A DNA stretch of 64,000 nt, taken from assembly GCF_030553075.1 (NCBI RefSeq), contig NZ_CP130701.1:1-64000 (forward strand), given 5' to 3'. A program made the translations under genes and the position numbers. This stretch comes from Halomonas sp. I5-271120. Its GTDB lineage: Bacteria; Pseudomonadota; Gammaproteobacteria; Pseudomonadales; Halomonadaceae. The notes below the pieces were generated by a model, which was given only the letters and a program-made list of their open reading frames with translations, was not told where the DNA came from and did not search any database. Below are positions 45,832 to 54,714 of this stretch, one piece after another (positions within the stretch are counted from its first letter, which is position 1; every line of letters starts with the position of its first letter).

Positions 45832-47238
45832 ATGGGGGAAAGAAGGAACTTGGCCTTGATCGATACGCTCACCCCAGACCCGCACCTTCCCGTGCAGGAA
45901 GGCCCTCCCGAGGCCCATATGTCTCGGCGGCGCCTGCGCGCCTGCCATGAATGCGACTGGCTGGTGCGCTTGCCGCCGCTGCACCACGGCCAGAGCGCCG
46001 ACTGCCCGCGCTGTGGCCATACGCTATCGACGCGACATTACCGCCCCGCTCAGCGCAGCCTGGCCCTGGCCATTGCCGCGCTGCTCGCCCTGATCATGGC
46101 CGTTAGCCTGCCCTTCGTCAGCTTCCAGGTCAGTGGCATTGGCAATCGCATCGTCCTCACCCAGACCGCCACCAGCCTGATTGCCATGCATCAGCCGCTG
46201 GTGGCGATCGGCGTGGTGCTGACCACGATCGTCTTACCGATGGTCTACCTGGTCAGCGTTATCTGGCTGCAGATCGGCCTGCTACGACGCACCCTGCTGC
46301 CGGCCAGTCGCGACATTGCCAGGGCCCTGTCCCACCTGCACCCCTGGATGATGGCGGATGTCTTCATCATTGGCGCCCTGGTCAGCCTGATCAAGATTGC
46401 CGGCATGGCCGAGGTCTCGCTGGGCCTGGCCTTCTGGGCCTTCTGCTGCTTTGCCCTGCTGTTACTGTTGACGACCCAATCGCTGGATGCCGACTGGATG
46501 TGGTTCTCGCTGGTCGGCGAGCCCGCCGCACCTGAAGGTGTCGTGACGGGTGCCCGGGCCTCGCCCCAGGGCCTGACCGGCTGCCCTACCTGCGGTCTGG
46601 TCAATCGCCTGGACACGGACGGCAGCGGACGCTGTCAGCGCTGCGGCGAGCGACTGCATGCACGACTGCCTTATAGCCTGCAGCGCACCTGGGCCCTGCT
46701 GGCGGCAGCGACCCTGCTCTACCTGCCCGCCAATCTATATCCGATCATGATCACCACGTCCCTGGGCCATACGGAACCTTCGACAATCATCGGCGGGGTC
46801 ATCACGCTGTGGCAGCATGGCTCCTATCCGATTGCCGCCGTCATTTTCATCGCCAGTATTCTGGTGCCGGTGAGCAAGCTAATCGCCATGGCCTGGCTGT
46901 GCCTGAGGGTGCCTCGCAGCGATGATCTGCAGGGCGTATCACGCACTCGCCTGTACCGCATCACCGAGTTTGTCGGGCGCTGGTCGATGGTCGATGTGTT
47001 CGTGGTGGCCATCCTGGTGGCGCTGATTCGCGCCGGCAACCTGATGTCCATCGCCCCGGGGCCGGCCGCTCTGGCCTTCGGCGCGGTCGTCGTACTGACC
47101 ATGCTCTCGGCCATGGCCTTCGATCCGCGGCTGATATGGGATCCACCCCTGACCCGACCCGGCCACAGCGACACCGGGCATGGCGACGACATGCCGCCCT
47201 CTTCTTCCGATCACAAGGACGTTGCCCATGACCACTGA
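45832..47238 (+). CDS. pqiA: Paraquat-inducible protein A (PqiA)
   Basis: A ~468-residue inner membrane protein with two related halves, each with a zinc-finger-like Cys pair set (CHECDW...CPRCG and CPTCG...CQRCG) and four membrane helices. PqiA works with PqiB/PqiC in lipid traffic across the envelope. The start is uncertain. The ATG at 45832 lacks a ribosome-binding site, while a TTG at 45856 has AGAAGGA 8 nt ahead and an ATG at 45919 is also possible. It overlaps pqiB. Confidence 0.88.
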   Translation: MGERRNLALIDTLTPDPHLPVQEGPPEAHMSRRRLRACHECDWLVRLPPLHHGQSADCPRCGHTLSTRHYRPAQRSLALAIAALLALIMAVSLPFVSFQVSGIGNRIVLTQTATSLIAMHQPLVAIGVVLTTIVLPMVYLVSVIWLQIGLLRRTLLPASRDIARALSHLHPWMMADVFIIGALVSLIKIAGMAEVSLGLAFWAFCCFALLLLLTTQSLDADWMWFSLVGEPAAPEGVVTGARASPQGLTGCPTCGLVNRLDTDGSGRCQRCGERLHARLPYSLQRTWALLAAATLLYLPANLYPIMITTSLGHTEPSTIIGGVITLWQHGSYPIAAVIFIASILVPVSKLIAMAWLCLRVPRSDDLQGVSRTRLYRITEFVGRWSMVDVFVVAILVALIRAGNLMSIAPGPAALAFGAVVVLTMLSAMAFDPRLIWDPPLTRPGHSDTGHGDDMPPSSSDHKDVAHDH

Positions 47239-48892
47239 GCCACATGGCCAGGACACGCCGCCCACCCGCGCCAGTATCAGCCGGCATTCGCGGCTGTCAC
47301 CGATCTGGATCGTCCCGCTCGTCGCGTTGCTGATCGGCGCATGGCTGCTGTATGACGATTACGTAAGCCGCGGCCCACAGATCACGCTGATCATGAGCAA
47401 CGCTGAGGGCATCGAGGCCGGCAGCACCCTGATCAAGACCCGCAACGTCGAGATCGGCCGTGTCGAGCAGGTGCGGCTATCCAGCGACCTGAGCCATATC
47501 CGGGTGATCGCCCGCATGAGCCCTGATGTGGAGCCCATGCTGGTCGAGGACACCCGCTTCTGGGTCGTCAAGCCCCGCATCGGCCGGGAGGGCATCAGCG
47601 GTCTCAACACCGTGCTGTCAGGCGCCTACATCCAGCTGCAACCCGGCAGCAGCGAGGAGCCGAGTAACCGCTTCGAGGTGCTCGACCAACCTCCGGTGGC
47701 GCCCGCCGATGCCAAGGGCATCCGCGTCAACCTGGTGGGTCAGCTCGGCAATTCGCTGAGCGTCGGCGACCCCGTCACCTACCAGGGGTTCACCGTCGGC
47801 CGGGTCGAGGAAGCTCGCTTCGATCCCGAAACCCGCCGGATGCGCCACCGCGCCTTCATCGAAACCCCCTATGACGTGCTGGTCACCGACAGCACCCGCT
47901 TCTGGCCGGCCAGCGGCATCGACCTGAAACTCGATTCAGAAGGCGTGAGCGTCAACGTCGAATCCCTTGAAGCACTACTTGGCGGCGGCGTGACCTTCGG
48001 CGTCCCCGAGGATGTGCCCCTTGGCCAGCCGGTGTCAGAGGACACGACCTTTACGCTCTACGAGGATGCCGAAAGTGCCCGCCAGGGAACCTTCAACCGC
48101 TACCTGGAATATGTCCTGCTGGTCGATGACACGGTGCGCGGTCTGTCTCGGGGGGCGCCGGTGGAATTCCGTGGTGTACGTGTCGGCACCGTGGCAAGCG
48201 TTCCCTGGGAGTTCAGCATCGATCAACGCTCGCGCCGCTCGGGCTTCGCCATCCCCGTGCTGATCCGCATCGAGCCACAGCGGCTCGGCGAGGATCTTGA
48301 GAGCCTGGATATCGAGACCTGGCGAAAGCGCTTCGAAGGCTGGTTCGAGAACGGCCTGCGGGCCTCGCTGAAGGCCGGCAACCTGCTCACTGGCGCACTC
48401 TATGTCGACCTCAACTTCCAGCGCCCCGCCGCCAACGAATATCTGGCCGACAGCTACCAGGACCGCCCGGTGTTCCCCACGACACCGGCTGGGCTTGCGC
48501 AGATCGAGCAGAAGGTCTCGAGCCTGCTCGACAAGCTCAATGGTCTCGAGGTGGAACCCGTGCTCGACGGTTTGAACCGCAACCTCGCCGCCTCGCGGGA
48601 TATGCTCGAGGAAGTGCGGGCGCTGACCGAAAGCGTCAAATCGCTGACCGACAACCCCGACACGCAGAACCTGCCGGGCACACTCACCTCGACCCTGAAA
48701 GAGCTCAGGACCACCCTTGAGGGACTGTCACCAGGGTCCACGGCCTACGACGAGCTGACCGGCAGCCTCGAGCGTTTCGACGCCCTGATGCGTGACCTGG
48801 AGCCGGTCGCCAAGACCCTGAGCGAGCAACCCAATGCCTTGATCTTCGATCGCCCCCGCGGCGAGGATCCTCAACCGCGAGCCCCCCGATGA
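47228..48892 (+). CDS. pqiB: PqiB, MCE (MlaD) domain protein
   Basis: A 554-residue protein with one N-terminal membrane helix (~23-41) and three MCE domains, each starting with a strand such as GPQITLIMSNAEGIEAGS. A C-terminal helical tail (~430-530) includes LDKLNGLEVEPVLDGLN. MCE proteins of this kind form periplasmic hexamers or tubes bridging the membranes for lipids. The start at 47228 overlaps the pqiA stop. pqiC follows at once. Confidence 0.93.
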   Translation: MTTEPHGQDTPPTRASISRHSRLSPIWIVPLVALLIGAWLLYDDYVSRGPQITLIMSNAEGIEAGSTLIKTRNVEIGRVEQVRLSSDLSHIRVIARMSPDVEPMLVEDTRFWVVKPRIGREGISGLNTVLSGAYIQLQPGSSEEPSNRFEVLDQPPVAPADAKGIRVNLVGQLGNSLSVGDPVTYQGFTVGRVEEARFDPETRRMRHRAFIETPYDVLVTDSTRFWPASGIDLKLDSEGVSVNVESLEALLGGGVTFGVPEDVPLGQPVSEDTTFTLYEDAESARQGTFNRYLEYVLLVDDTVRGLSRGAPVEFRGVRVGTVASVPWEFSIDQRSRRSGFAIPVLIRIEPQRLGEDLESLDIETWRKRFEGWFENGLRASLKAGNLLTGALYVDLNFQRPAANEYLADSYQDRPVFPTTPAGLAQIEQKVSSLLDKLNGLEVEPVLDGLNRNLAASRDMLEEVRALTESVKSLTDNPDTQNLPGTLTSTLKELRTTLEGLSPGSTAYDELTGSLERFDALMRDLEPVAKTLSEQPNALIFDRPRGEDPQPRAPR

Positions 48893-48909
48893 ACGGCAAG
48901 GAGAGCACG

Positions 48910-49518
48910 ATGACCGTGATCCGTACCCTGGTCCTGCTGGGCCTGTTGAGTTGGCTTGCCGGCTGCGCCACCAGCGCCGCGCCGACCCGCCACTATGGTC
49001 TGCCACCCGATCAGATGGCCGCCCCTCAAGCCGGCATCAGCGCGACGAACGGCCAGCGAAGCGATCCACAGGTGCTGGTCGTTCGCCCGCTGGCTGTGGC
49101 GAGTTTTCTCGAGCAGCAAGGCATCGTGCTGCAGCTTGACGACATCACCTTGAACCCGGCCCAGGACCACCTCTGGGCCGAGGAACTCGGCCCGATGCTC
49201 GAACGCGGCCTGCGGCGCCGTCTGGCCCATCGCCTGCCGAGCACTCGCATACTGGCAGAAGCCAACCCGGCGGCACCGCCCAGGGCCATGACCCTGCGTC
49301 TGGAAATCGAGAGCTTCCAGGGCCGTTACGATGGCCAGGCAGTGGCCGCCGGGCAGTGGCAGTTGCGTGACGCCGAGGGCAAGTTGCTGACCCTTGATAC
49401 CTTCGAGGTCGAAACACCGCTGGATGCCGATGGCTACCCGGCCCTCGTGCGGGCCCTCGGCCAGAGCTGGGATGAGCTGGCCGACCGGCTCGCCGAACGT
49501 ATCCGCAGGTTACGCTGA
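48910..49518 (+). CDS. pqiC: PqiC-like outer membrane lipoprotein
   Basis: A 202-residue lipoprotein of the PqiC/YmbA family (DUF330). The signal peptide ends in lipobox LAGC (Cys ~19), then TRHYGLPP and [13 protein letters not shown]. The C-terminal part has [26 protein letters not shown] chose the ATG at 48910, which has an AAGGAGAG ribosome-binding site, over the ATG at 48889 overlapping pqiB. It anchors the PqiB structure to the outer membrane in E. coli. Confidence 0.88.
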   Translation: MTVIRTLVLLGLLSWLAGCATSAAPTRHYGLPPDQMAAPQAGISATNGQRSDPQVLVVRPLAVASFLEQQGIVLQLDDITLNPAQDHLWAEELGPMLERGLRRRLAHRLPSTRILAEANPAAPPRAMTLRLEIESFQGRYDGQAVAAGQWQLRDAEGKLLTLDTFEVETPLDADGYPALVRALGQSWDELADRLAERIRRLR

Positions 49519-49690
49519 GCGGGCGAAGCGCCATAAAGCTGCGCCCAGCAGATTTTTCTGTCATCATGCGCATCCGCGGCACTTTATGGTCCCTCCTGCC
49601 GCGTCTGTCACCGATTTTTTCCTCACGGCACCGCCCGGGACTCGCGCCACCTCACCGGCGAGCGGCGGTGACGTGTTATCCGGAGTTTGC

Positions 49691-51034
49691 ATGAGCTTTT
49701 CCGACCTTGGCCTGCGTAGCGAACTGCTGCGCGCCGTCGAAGAACAAGGCTATACCGTTCCCACCCCCATCCAGCTCAAGGCCATCCCGGCCGTGCTCAA
49801 GGGTGGTGATCTCCTCGCCAGTGCCCAGACCGGCACCGGCAAAACCGCCGGCTTCACCCTGCCACTGTTGCAGCGTCTCGCCGACGGCCCGCGCCCCAAG
49901 GCCCGTCAGATTCGCGCCCTGGTGCTGACCCCGACCCGTGAGCTTGCCGCCCAGATCGGCGAAAATGTTACCGGCTATGGCCGCCACCTGAACCTGACCT
50001 CCAAGGTGATCTTCGGCGGTGTCGGCCAGCAGCCCCAGGTCGATGCCATCCGTCCGGGCCTCGATATCCTCGTCGCCACCCCGGGTCGCCTGCTGGACCT
50101 GCATCAGCAGCGTCACATCGACCTCTCCCAGGTCGAGACCCTGGTGCTCGATGAAGCCGACCGCATGCTCGACATGGGCTTCATCCACGACATCAAGAAA
50201 CTCCTGCGCCTGCTCCCGGCGAAGCGCCAGAACCTGCTGTTCTCGGCGACCTTCTCCAACGAGATCCAGACGCTGGCCAATCAGCTGCTCGACAAGCCGA
50301 CGATGATCGAAGTAGCGCGGCGCAACACCACCGCCGAGACCGTCGATCAGGCCATCTACAAGGTCGACCGCGAGAAGAAACGTGAGCTGCTGGCCCACCT
50401 GATCACCGAGCATCAGTGGTATCAGGTGCTGGTCTTCACCCGCACCAAGCACGGCGCCAACCGCCTAGCCGAGCAGCTCTCGAAGCAGAACATCCCGTCG
50501 ATGGCGATCCACGGCAACAAGAGCCAGTCTGCGCGCACCAAAGCGCTGGCGGCCTTCAAGTCGGGAGACCTGCAAGTGCTGGTGGCCACCGACATCGCCG
50601 CCCGTGGCCTGGATATCAGCGAGCTGCCCCATGTGGTGAACTTCGAGCTGCCCAACGTGGCGGAAGATTATGTCCACCGTATCGGCCGCACCGGCCGTGC
50701 CGGCAGCGAAGGTCAGGCGGTCTCGCTGGTCTGCGTCGACGAACATGGTCTGCTCAAGGGCATCGAGCGGCTGATCAAACGCGACCTCGAGAAGCGCATC
50801 GAGCCGGGCTTCGAGCCCGACCCCAACGCCAAGCCGGAGCCCATCGAAAACGGTCGCGGCAAGGGCAGCGGTCGCGGACGTTCTGGAAGCGGCCGCGGTG
50901 GAAACGGGGACACTGGCCGTGGTGGAAATGGCAATGGCCGCGGCGGCAATGGCGGCAATGGCGGCAATGGCCAGCGCCGTCAGGATGAGGCCCGCGCGCC
51001 TCGCCGCCGCGCTCGGCGCCCCCAGCAGGCCTGA
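49691..51034 (+). CDS. rhlE: DEAD-box RNA helicase, RhlE type
   Basis: A 447-residue helicase. Motifs in order are the Q motif around [28 protein letters not shown] ([12 protein letters not shown]), [11 protein letters not shown] and [10 protein letters not shown]. The C-terminal ~65 residues are Gly/Arg/Asn-rich (RGGNGGNG), built partly from 9-bp repeats, and may bind RNA. It remodels RNA in ribosome assembly or decay. The start at 49691 matches the family opening MSFSDLGL. The 172-bp leader (49519-49690) shows no clear motif. Confidence 0.93.
   Translation: MSFSDLGLRSELLRAVEEQGYTVPTPIQLKAIPAVLKGGDLLASAQTGTGKTAGFTLPLLQRLADGPRPKARQIRALVLTPTRELAAQIGENVTGYGRHLNLTSKVIFGGVGQQPQVDAIRPGLDILVATPGRLLDLHQQRHIDLSQVETLVLDEADRMLDMGFIHDIKKLLRLLPAKRQNLLFSATFSNEIQTLANQLLDKPTMIEVARRNTTAETVDQAIYKVDREKKRELLAHLITEHQWYQVLVFTRTKHGANRLAEQLSKQNIPSMAIHGNKSQSARTKALAAFKSGDLQVLVATDIAARGLDISELPHVVNFELPNVAEDYVHRIGRTGRAGSEGQAVSLVCVDEHGLLKGIERLIKRDLEKRIEPGFEPDPNAKPEPIENGRGKGSGRGRSGSGRGGNGDTGRGGNGNGRGGNGGNGGNGQRRQDEARAPRRRARRPQQA
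50942..50968. repeat. 9-bp in-frame tandem repeat in the helicase tail
   Basis: Three perfect ggcggcaat units encode Gly-Gly-Asn repeats in the C-terminal tail. Confidence 0.8.
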
Positions 51035-51090
51035 TGACGCCGGGTGCCTGAGACGCCTGTGGCGGAGTTTGCGCCCGCAGGAGCAATTCC

Positions 51091-51111
51091 GATGCCGCCG
51101 CTGGCGGCATC
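51091..51111. other. Hairpin in the helicase-orphan gene gap
   Basis: A perfect 9-bp stem (gatgccgcc with ggcggcatc) has a 3-nt loop. No T-run follows, so it is not a clear intrinsic terminator. Confidence 0.4.
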
Positions 51112-51166
51112 GTCTCGAAAAGGCGGCGCAAGGATGCGTCAATGGTGACAAGTGAGAAGGAATCTC

Positions 51167-51715
51167 ATGTTCAACTGGATAGCTCGCCATAAACCGCCAG
51201 TGGTCTGGATCATCAAGCAACTCGACGACCTCGAGCAGCTTGATGCTCAAGTTCTGCACCTCTGCGGCCAAGGTGAGGCTATCGGTCCGGGCAGCGTCCG
51301 AAAACGCCGAAAAGACCTGGCCAAGGGGGACTTCCAGGGCCAGGTCCGCTTCTCGGACTCAGGCATCACTCTGCATGCTAATCTGTTCTCAGCCCTGGTG
51401 CCCGTTGCTGACCTGGAATGGCTGGACCAACGACATGTTCGCTGGCAAGCGCGCCTTTGGAGAGTTGCCTGGGTACCTGAGCGTTGCTGGGCCTATCGAG
51501 GGCCACTGACCATCGATGATGCGACGGGTCCCGAGGGGAGTCTTATCAGCACCGAGGATATGAGCATCTTTCGAGAGAAGCTCAGCACCCGCAACACGCC
51601 CGCTCCCTCCAGTCGCTGGTGGGAACTTGTAGCACTTGGTGACGAACAGCGGCGCTTCGATTACACATCGATCCCGGACTCGCACCGACTGGCCGCGAAC
51701 TCCCGAAAGCGCTGA
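51167..51715 (+). CDS. Hypothetical protein
   Basis: A 182-residue soluble protein beginning MFNWIARH. It is rich in Trp (at least nine, for example WWELVAL, LWRVAWVPERCW) with no signal peptide or membrane segment. I recognise no family. The ATG at 51167 has a GAGAAGG ribosome-binding site; another ATG 15 nt upstream lacks one. It stands between the helicase and a transporter on the same strand. Confidence 0.65.
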   Translation: MFNWIARHKPPVVWIIKQLDDLEQLDAQVLHLCGQGEAIGPGSVRKRRKDLAKGDFQGQVRFSDSGITLHANLFSALVPVADLEWLDQRHVRWQARLWRVAWVPERCWAYRGPLTIDDATGPEGSLISTEDMSIFREKLSTRNTPAPSSRWWELVALGDEQRRFDYTSIPDSHRLAANSRKR

Positions 51716-51742
51716 ACGCTTTCCTATCTAGATATCACTGCC

Positions 51743-52963
51743 ATGACCAACACCACCACGCCTCGCACACCGCTGCTGGGTTTTCTGCTGCTGATGATCC
51801 TGGTCGGGATCAACCTGCGCCCGGCGCTATCGTCGCTGGCACCCGTTCTGGCTCGCATCCAGGCGGATACCGGGCTTTCCCCGACCAGCATCGGCGCCTT
51901 GACCACCCTGCCTGTCGTCTGCCTGGGACTCTTCGCCCCGCTGGCACCCTGGCTTGCCAAGCGGGTCGGCGCGGAGCGCGCCCTGTCTCTGGCGCTGGTG
52001 CTGTTGGCACTGGCGCTTTCGTTGCGGGCATCTGCCCTCACCTGGCTCCTGTTTCTCGGCACCTTGCTGGCGGGTGGCGCCATCGGTATTGCCGGCAGCC
52101 TGCTGCCTGCCCTGGTCAAGCGCGAGCTGCCCCAGGGCGCCGATCTGATGACCGGCGTCTACACCATGGCCCTGTGCCTGGGGGGCGCGATGGGGGCCGG
52201 CCTAAGCATCCCCCTTGCCGATGCCTTAGGCAGCTGGCGGTTGGCGCTAGGCAGTTGGGCCCTGATCGCCGTGATGGCCCTGGTGGTCTGGCGCTGGCGC
52301 ATGCCACACCCCTGGCCGGATCGCCAGGCGGCCTCCACGCCCGCTCCCAAGGCTCGGCTGCTGAAAAGCGCCCTGGCCTGGCAGGTCACGCTATTGATGG
52401 GATCGATGTCATCGCTTGCCTATATCGTCTTTGGCTGGCTGCCGGTGCTGCTGCAGCGCCGTGGCCTCAGCGAACAGGAGGCCGGCTGGCTGCTGGCCAT
52501 ATCGGTCATGTTCCAGTTGGTGTCGGCCATAGGCGCACCCTGGCTTGCCCGGCTCGGCCGCGACCAGCGACCTGCCCTGCTGCTGATGCTTGCTGCCAAC
52601 GGCGCCGGCATGATGCTACTGCTGCTCGGTCCGGTGGAGTATCGCTGGCCGGGCGTGGTGTTACTGGGTCTCGGCCAGGGCGGCTGCTTCAGCATGGCCC
52701 TGACCCTGGTGGTACTGCGCAGCGGCGACTCACGGCTTGCCGGCAAGCTGTCGGGCATGGCTCAAGGGATCGGCTACTGCCTGGCAGCCCTGGGACCCTT
52801 GGGCATCGGTATCCTGCTGGATCGCGGCGCCACCTTGCCTCAGGTCTGCCTGATGCTGGGCGCCATCCTGATGCTCGCGGTGATTTTCGCCCTGTTCGCC
52901 GGACGTAACCGCCGCCTGGAGTTCGATGGGGACGGGCAGCTCGTCACGAAGCATCGCCCTTGA
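51743..52963 (+). CDS. CynX/NimT family MFS transporter
   Basis: A 406-residue major facilitator protein with about 12 membrane helices. NLRPALSSLAPVL in the first helix and GALTTLPVVCLGLFAP are typical of the CynX/NimT group (cyanate or nitroimidazole-type transporters). The substrate cannot be assigned, and no cyanase or carbonic anhydrase gene lies nearby. It is followed by a tandem repeat and a bidirectional terminator. Confidence 0.87.
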   Translation: MTNTTTPRTPLLGFLLLMILVGINLRPALSSLAPVLARIQADTGLSPTSIGALTTLPVVCLGLFAPLAPWLAKRVGAERALSLALVLLALALSLRASALTWLLFLGTLLAGGAIGIAGSLLPALVKRELPQGADLMTGVYTMALCLGGAMGAGLSIPLADALGSWRLALGSWALIAVMALVVWRWRMPHPWPDRQAASTPAPKARLLKSALAWQVTLLMGSMSSLAYIVFGWLPVLLQRRGLSEQEAGWLLAISVMFQLVSAIGAPWLARLGRDQRPALLLMLAANGAGMMLLLLGPVEYRWPGVVLLGLGQGGCFSMALTLVVLRSGDSRLAGKLSGMAQGIGYCLAALGPLGIGILLDRGATLPQVCLMLGAILMLAVIFALFAGRNRRLEFDGDGQLVTKHRP

Positions 52964-52992
52964 GCACTGCAGCTGAGTAATGTTCCTGAGTG

Positions 52993-53109
52993 CCATTGCT
53001 AAGTACCATTGCTAAGTGCCATTGCTAAGTGCCATTGCTAAGTGCCATTGCTAAGTGCCATTGCTAAGTGCCATTGCTAAGTACCATTGCTAAGTGCCAT
53101 TGCTGAGTA
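52993..53109. repeat. 13-bp tandem repeat, 9 units
   Basis: Nine adjacent 13-bp units, consensus ccattgctaagtg with only one or two changes in three units, in the gap between the MFS gene and the terminator. It is the longest repeat in the window and does not encode a conserved protein. Confidence 0.95.
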
Positions 53110-53153
53110 GCTTCCCTGGGTACCAGCGAAACCACGACGCACCACGCACCAAG

Positions 53154-53191
53154 AAAAAGGCCGCCGAGCATGCTCGGCGGCCTTTTTGTTT
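53154..53191. terminator. Bidirectional rho-independent terminator
   Basis: A perfect 17-bp inverted repeat (53154-53170 with 53171-53187) with A-run and T-run ends, between the convergent MFS gene (plus) and thiosulfate gene set (minus). Confidence 0.92.
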
Positions 53192-53221
53192 TATGTGATG
53201 AATGCTCATCACCTTGGCGAG

Positions 53222-53416
53222 CTAGTCGCGAGAAGACGGACAGGGGGCGCCACAGGGGGCGCAGGCAGTGCTGTCGCGCTGATTGAGCGTGGTCTCGACG
53301 TTGCCGTTGCCCATATTGAAAGCGAATGTCGGGCTGTTCAGGTGATCGACCAGCACCAGCCCGAGGATCGCGACCAGTACCAGAATCACCCGATAACGCT
53401 TGTAGGCGGCTTGCAT
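53222..53416 (-). CDS. Small Cys-rich membrane protein
   Basis: A 64-residue protein with one N-terminal membrane helix (~9-24) and a C-terminal C-A-P-C-G-A-P-C motif near the end. It lies 15 bp after the YeeE/YedE gene, last in the set, and directly before the terminator. The helix would place the Cys motif on the periplasmic side. Three closely spaced Cys beside a thiosulfate transporter and a rhodanese suggest a sulfur- or redox-related role. I recognise no family. Confidence 0.65.
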   Translation of the reverse strand: MQAAYKRYRVILVLVAILGLVLVDHLNSPTFAFNMGNGNVETTLNQRDSTACAPCGAPCPSSRD

Positions 53417-53431
53417 GAAAGACTCCTTGAA

Positions 53432-54640
53432 TCAGTTGGGCAGGCGAAACCAGGGCCGCAGGCGAATGCCGATCAGCGACCCGAGGAATGCCGAGGCAAA
53501 CCAGATCCAGGCATGCAAACTCGCCGAGCCAATACCCGAGAACAGCGCGCCGATGTTGCAGCCAAAGCCCAGGCGCGCGCCGTAGCCAAGCAGCAGGCCG
53601 CCGATCACCGCCGCCAGGAACTGCCGGCCTTCCGGCCGCTTGCGACTGGCCTCGTTGAAGCGATTGGCAAGCCCAGCGGCCAGCATGGCACCCAGCAACA
53701 GACCGAAGTTCATCACCGAGGTGATGTTGACCAGCACCGAGTCCTTGAGCGCCATGGCCGGATAGTCCCAGGTCCAGAACTCGAACTGGCTCATGTCGAC
53801 ACCGACCGCCTGCAGCCCCTTGGCGCCCCATAGGTTGAAGGCGAAGGTAATGCCCCAGGGCGAACCACCGACGACTAGGGTCATGACGTTGCCCAGCGCC
53901 AGTGCCAGGATCGCCCAGGCGAAAGGCCAGCGACCGCTGACCAGGGTGCGGAGCACCCCATGCTCGCCGCCCGTCAGACGCAGCTCGCTGCGCTCGATAT
54001 GGCCATGAGTGCGCCGCTCGCGGCGATCGACCCACACCCAGAGCCCAGCCAGCGCGACCAACTGAATGCCGATGGCACCGGCAATGCCGAGGCCATCGAT
54101 CAGGCTCACCGGATCGAAGCCCGGCTGGTCGAGCCACCAGGGCAGGTGCAGGGAGCCGAGTACGGCCCCGACGATGAAGAACAACAGGGTCACGGCCATG
54201 CGAAGATTGCCCGCTCCTACCGTGAACAGCGTGCCGGAGCCGCAGCCGCCCCCCAGTTGCATGCCCAGGCCGAACATGAAGGAACCCACCACCAACGAAG
54301 TGCCTACCGGCGCCACGGCACCGATCAGGTCACCCTGGTCGCTGCCAAGGATCGGCACCATCAGCACGGCTGTCAGGCCGAAGAGCAGCAGCTGGGCGCG
54401 CATGCCGCCGCCGCGGTGCTTGACGACCAGGTTGCGCCAACCGGCGGTGAAGCCGAAGGCACCGTGATAGAGCGCCACCCCGAGCAGCGCTCCGATGGCA
54501 AACAGCACCAGCAGGAATGGCGCGGTCTCGAGCCAGATCAGCCCACCCAATAGCACTAGGCCAACGAGTGCCGCGCCAACCACGAAACTATCGATCCGCC
54601 AGCCCACGCTGGGGATCGATGAAGAACTTGCTTGTTGCAT
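53432..54640 (-). CDS. YeeE/YedE (TsuA-like) thiosulfate transporter
   Basis: A 402-residue membrane protein with about ten helices and family motifs GGGCGSGTLF and GFGCNIGALFSG, whose conserved cysteines pass thiosulfate in TsuA. The start at 54640 (MQQASSSS) is preferred over the longer frame to 54685, which lacks a conserved start. It is between the rhodanese gene (gap 74 bp) and the small Cys-rich gene, on the same strand. Confidence 0.87.
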   Translation of the reverse strand: MQQASSSSIPSVGWRIDSFVVGAALVGLVLLGGLIWLETAPFLLVLFAIGALLGVALYHGAFGFTAGWRNLVVKHRGGGMRAQLLLFGLTAVLMVPILGSDQGDLIGAVAPVGTSLVVGSFMFGLGMQLGGGCGSGTLFTVGAGNLRMAVTLLFFIVGAVLGSLHLPWWLDQPGFDPVSLIDGLGIAGAIGIQLVALAGLWVWVDRRERRTHGHIERSELRLTGGEHGVLRTLVSGRWPFAWAILALALGNVMTLVVGGSPWGITFAFNLWGAKGLQAVGVDMSQFEFWTWDYPAMALKDSVLVNITSVMNFGLLLGAMLAAGLANRFNEASRKRPEGRQFLAAVIGGLLLGYGARLGFGCNIGALFSGIGSASLHAWIWFASAFLGSLIGIRLRPWFRLPN

Positions 54641-54714
54641 GATGCATCCCGTCCAGTCAGAAAAACGGGCGACAGCCGCCGCCATCGCCCTCGCAACCGG
54701 GTGACTCGCGCCCG

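Noticed and set aside
51743..52963. Assignment of the CynX/NimT-like gene as the cyanate transporter cynX
   Set aside because: No cyanase or carbonic anhydrase gene is nearby, and the family has several substrates.
53064..54137. Long minus-strand frame (357 residues) over the YeeE/YedE gene
   Set aside because: It overlaps the real transporter in another frame, runs through the 13-bp repeat and terminator, and its Arg/Gly-rich sequence matches no family.
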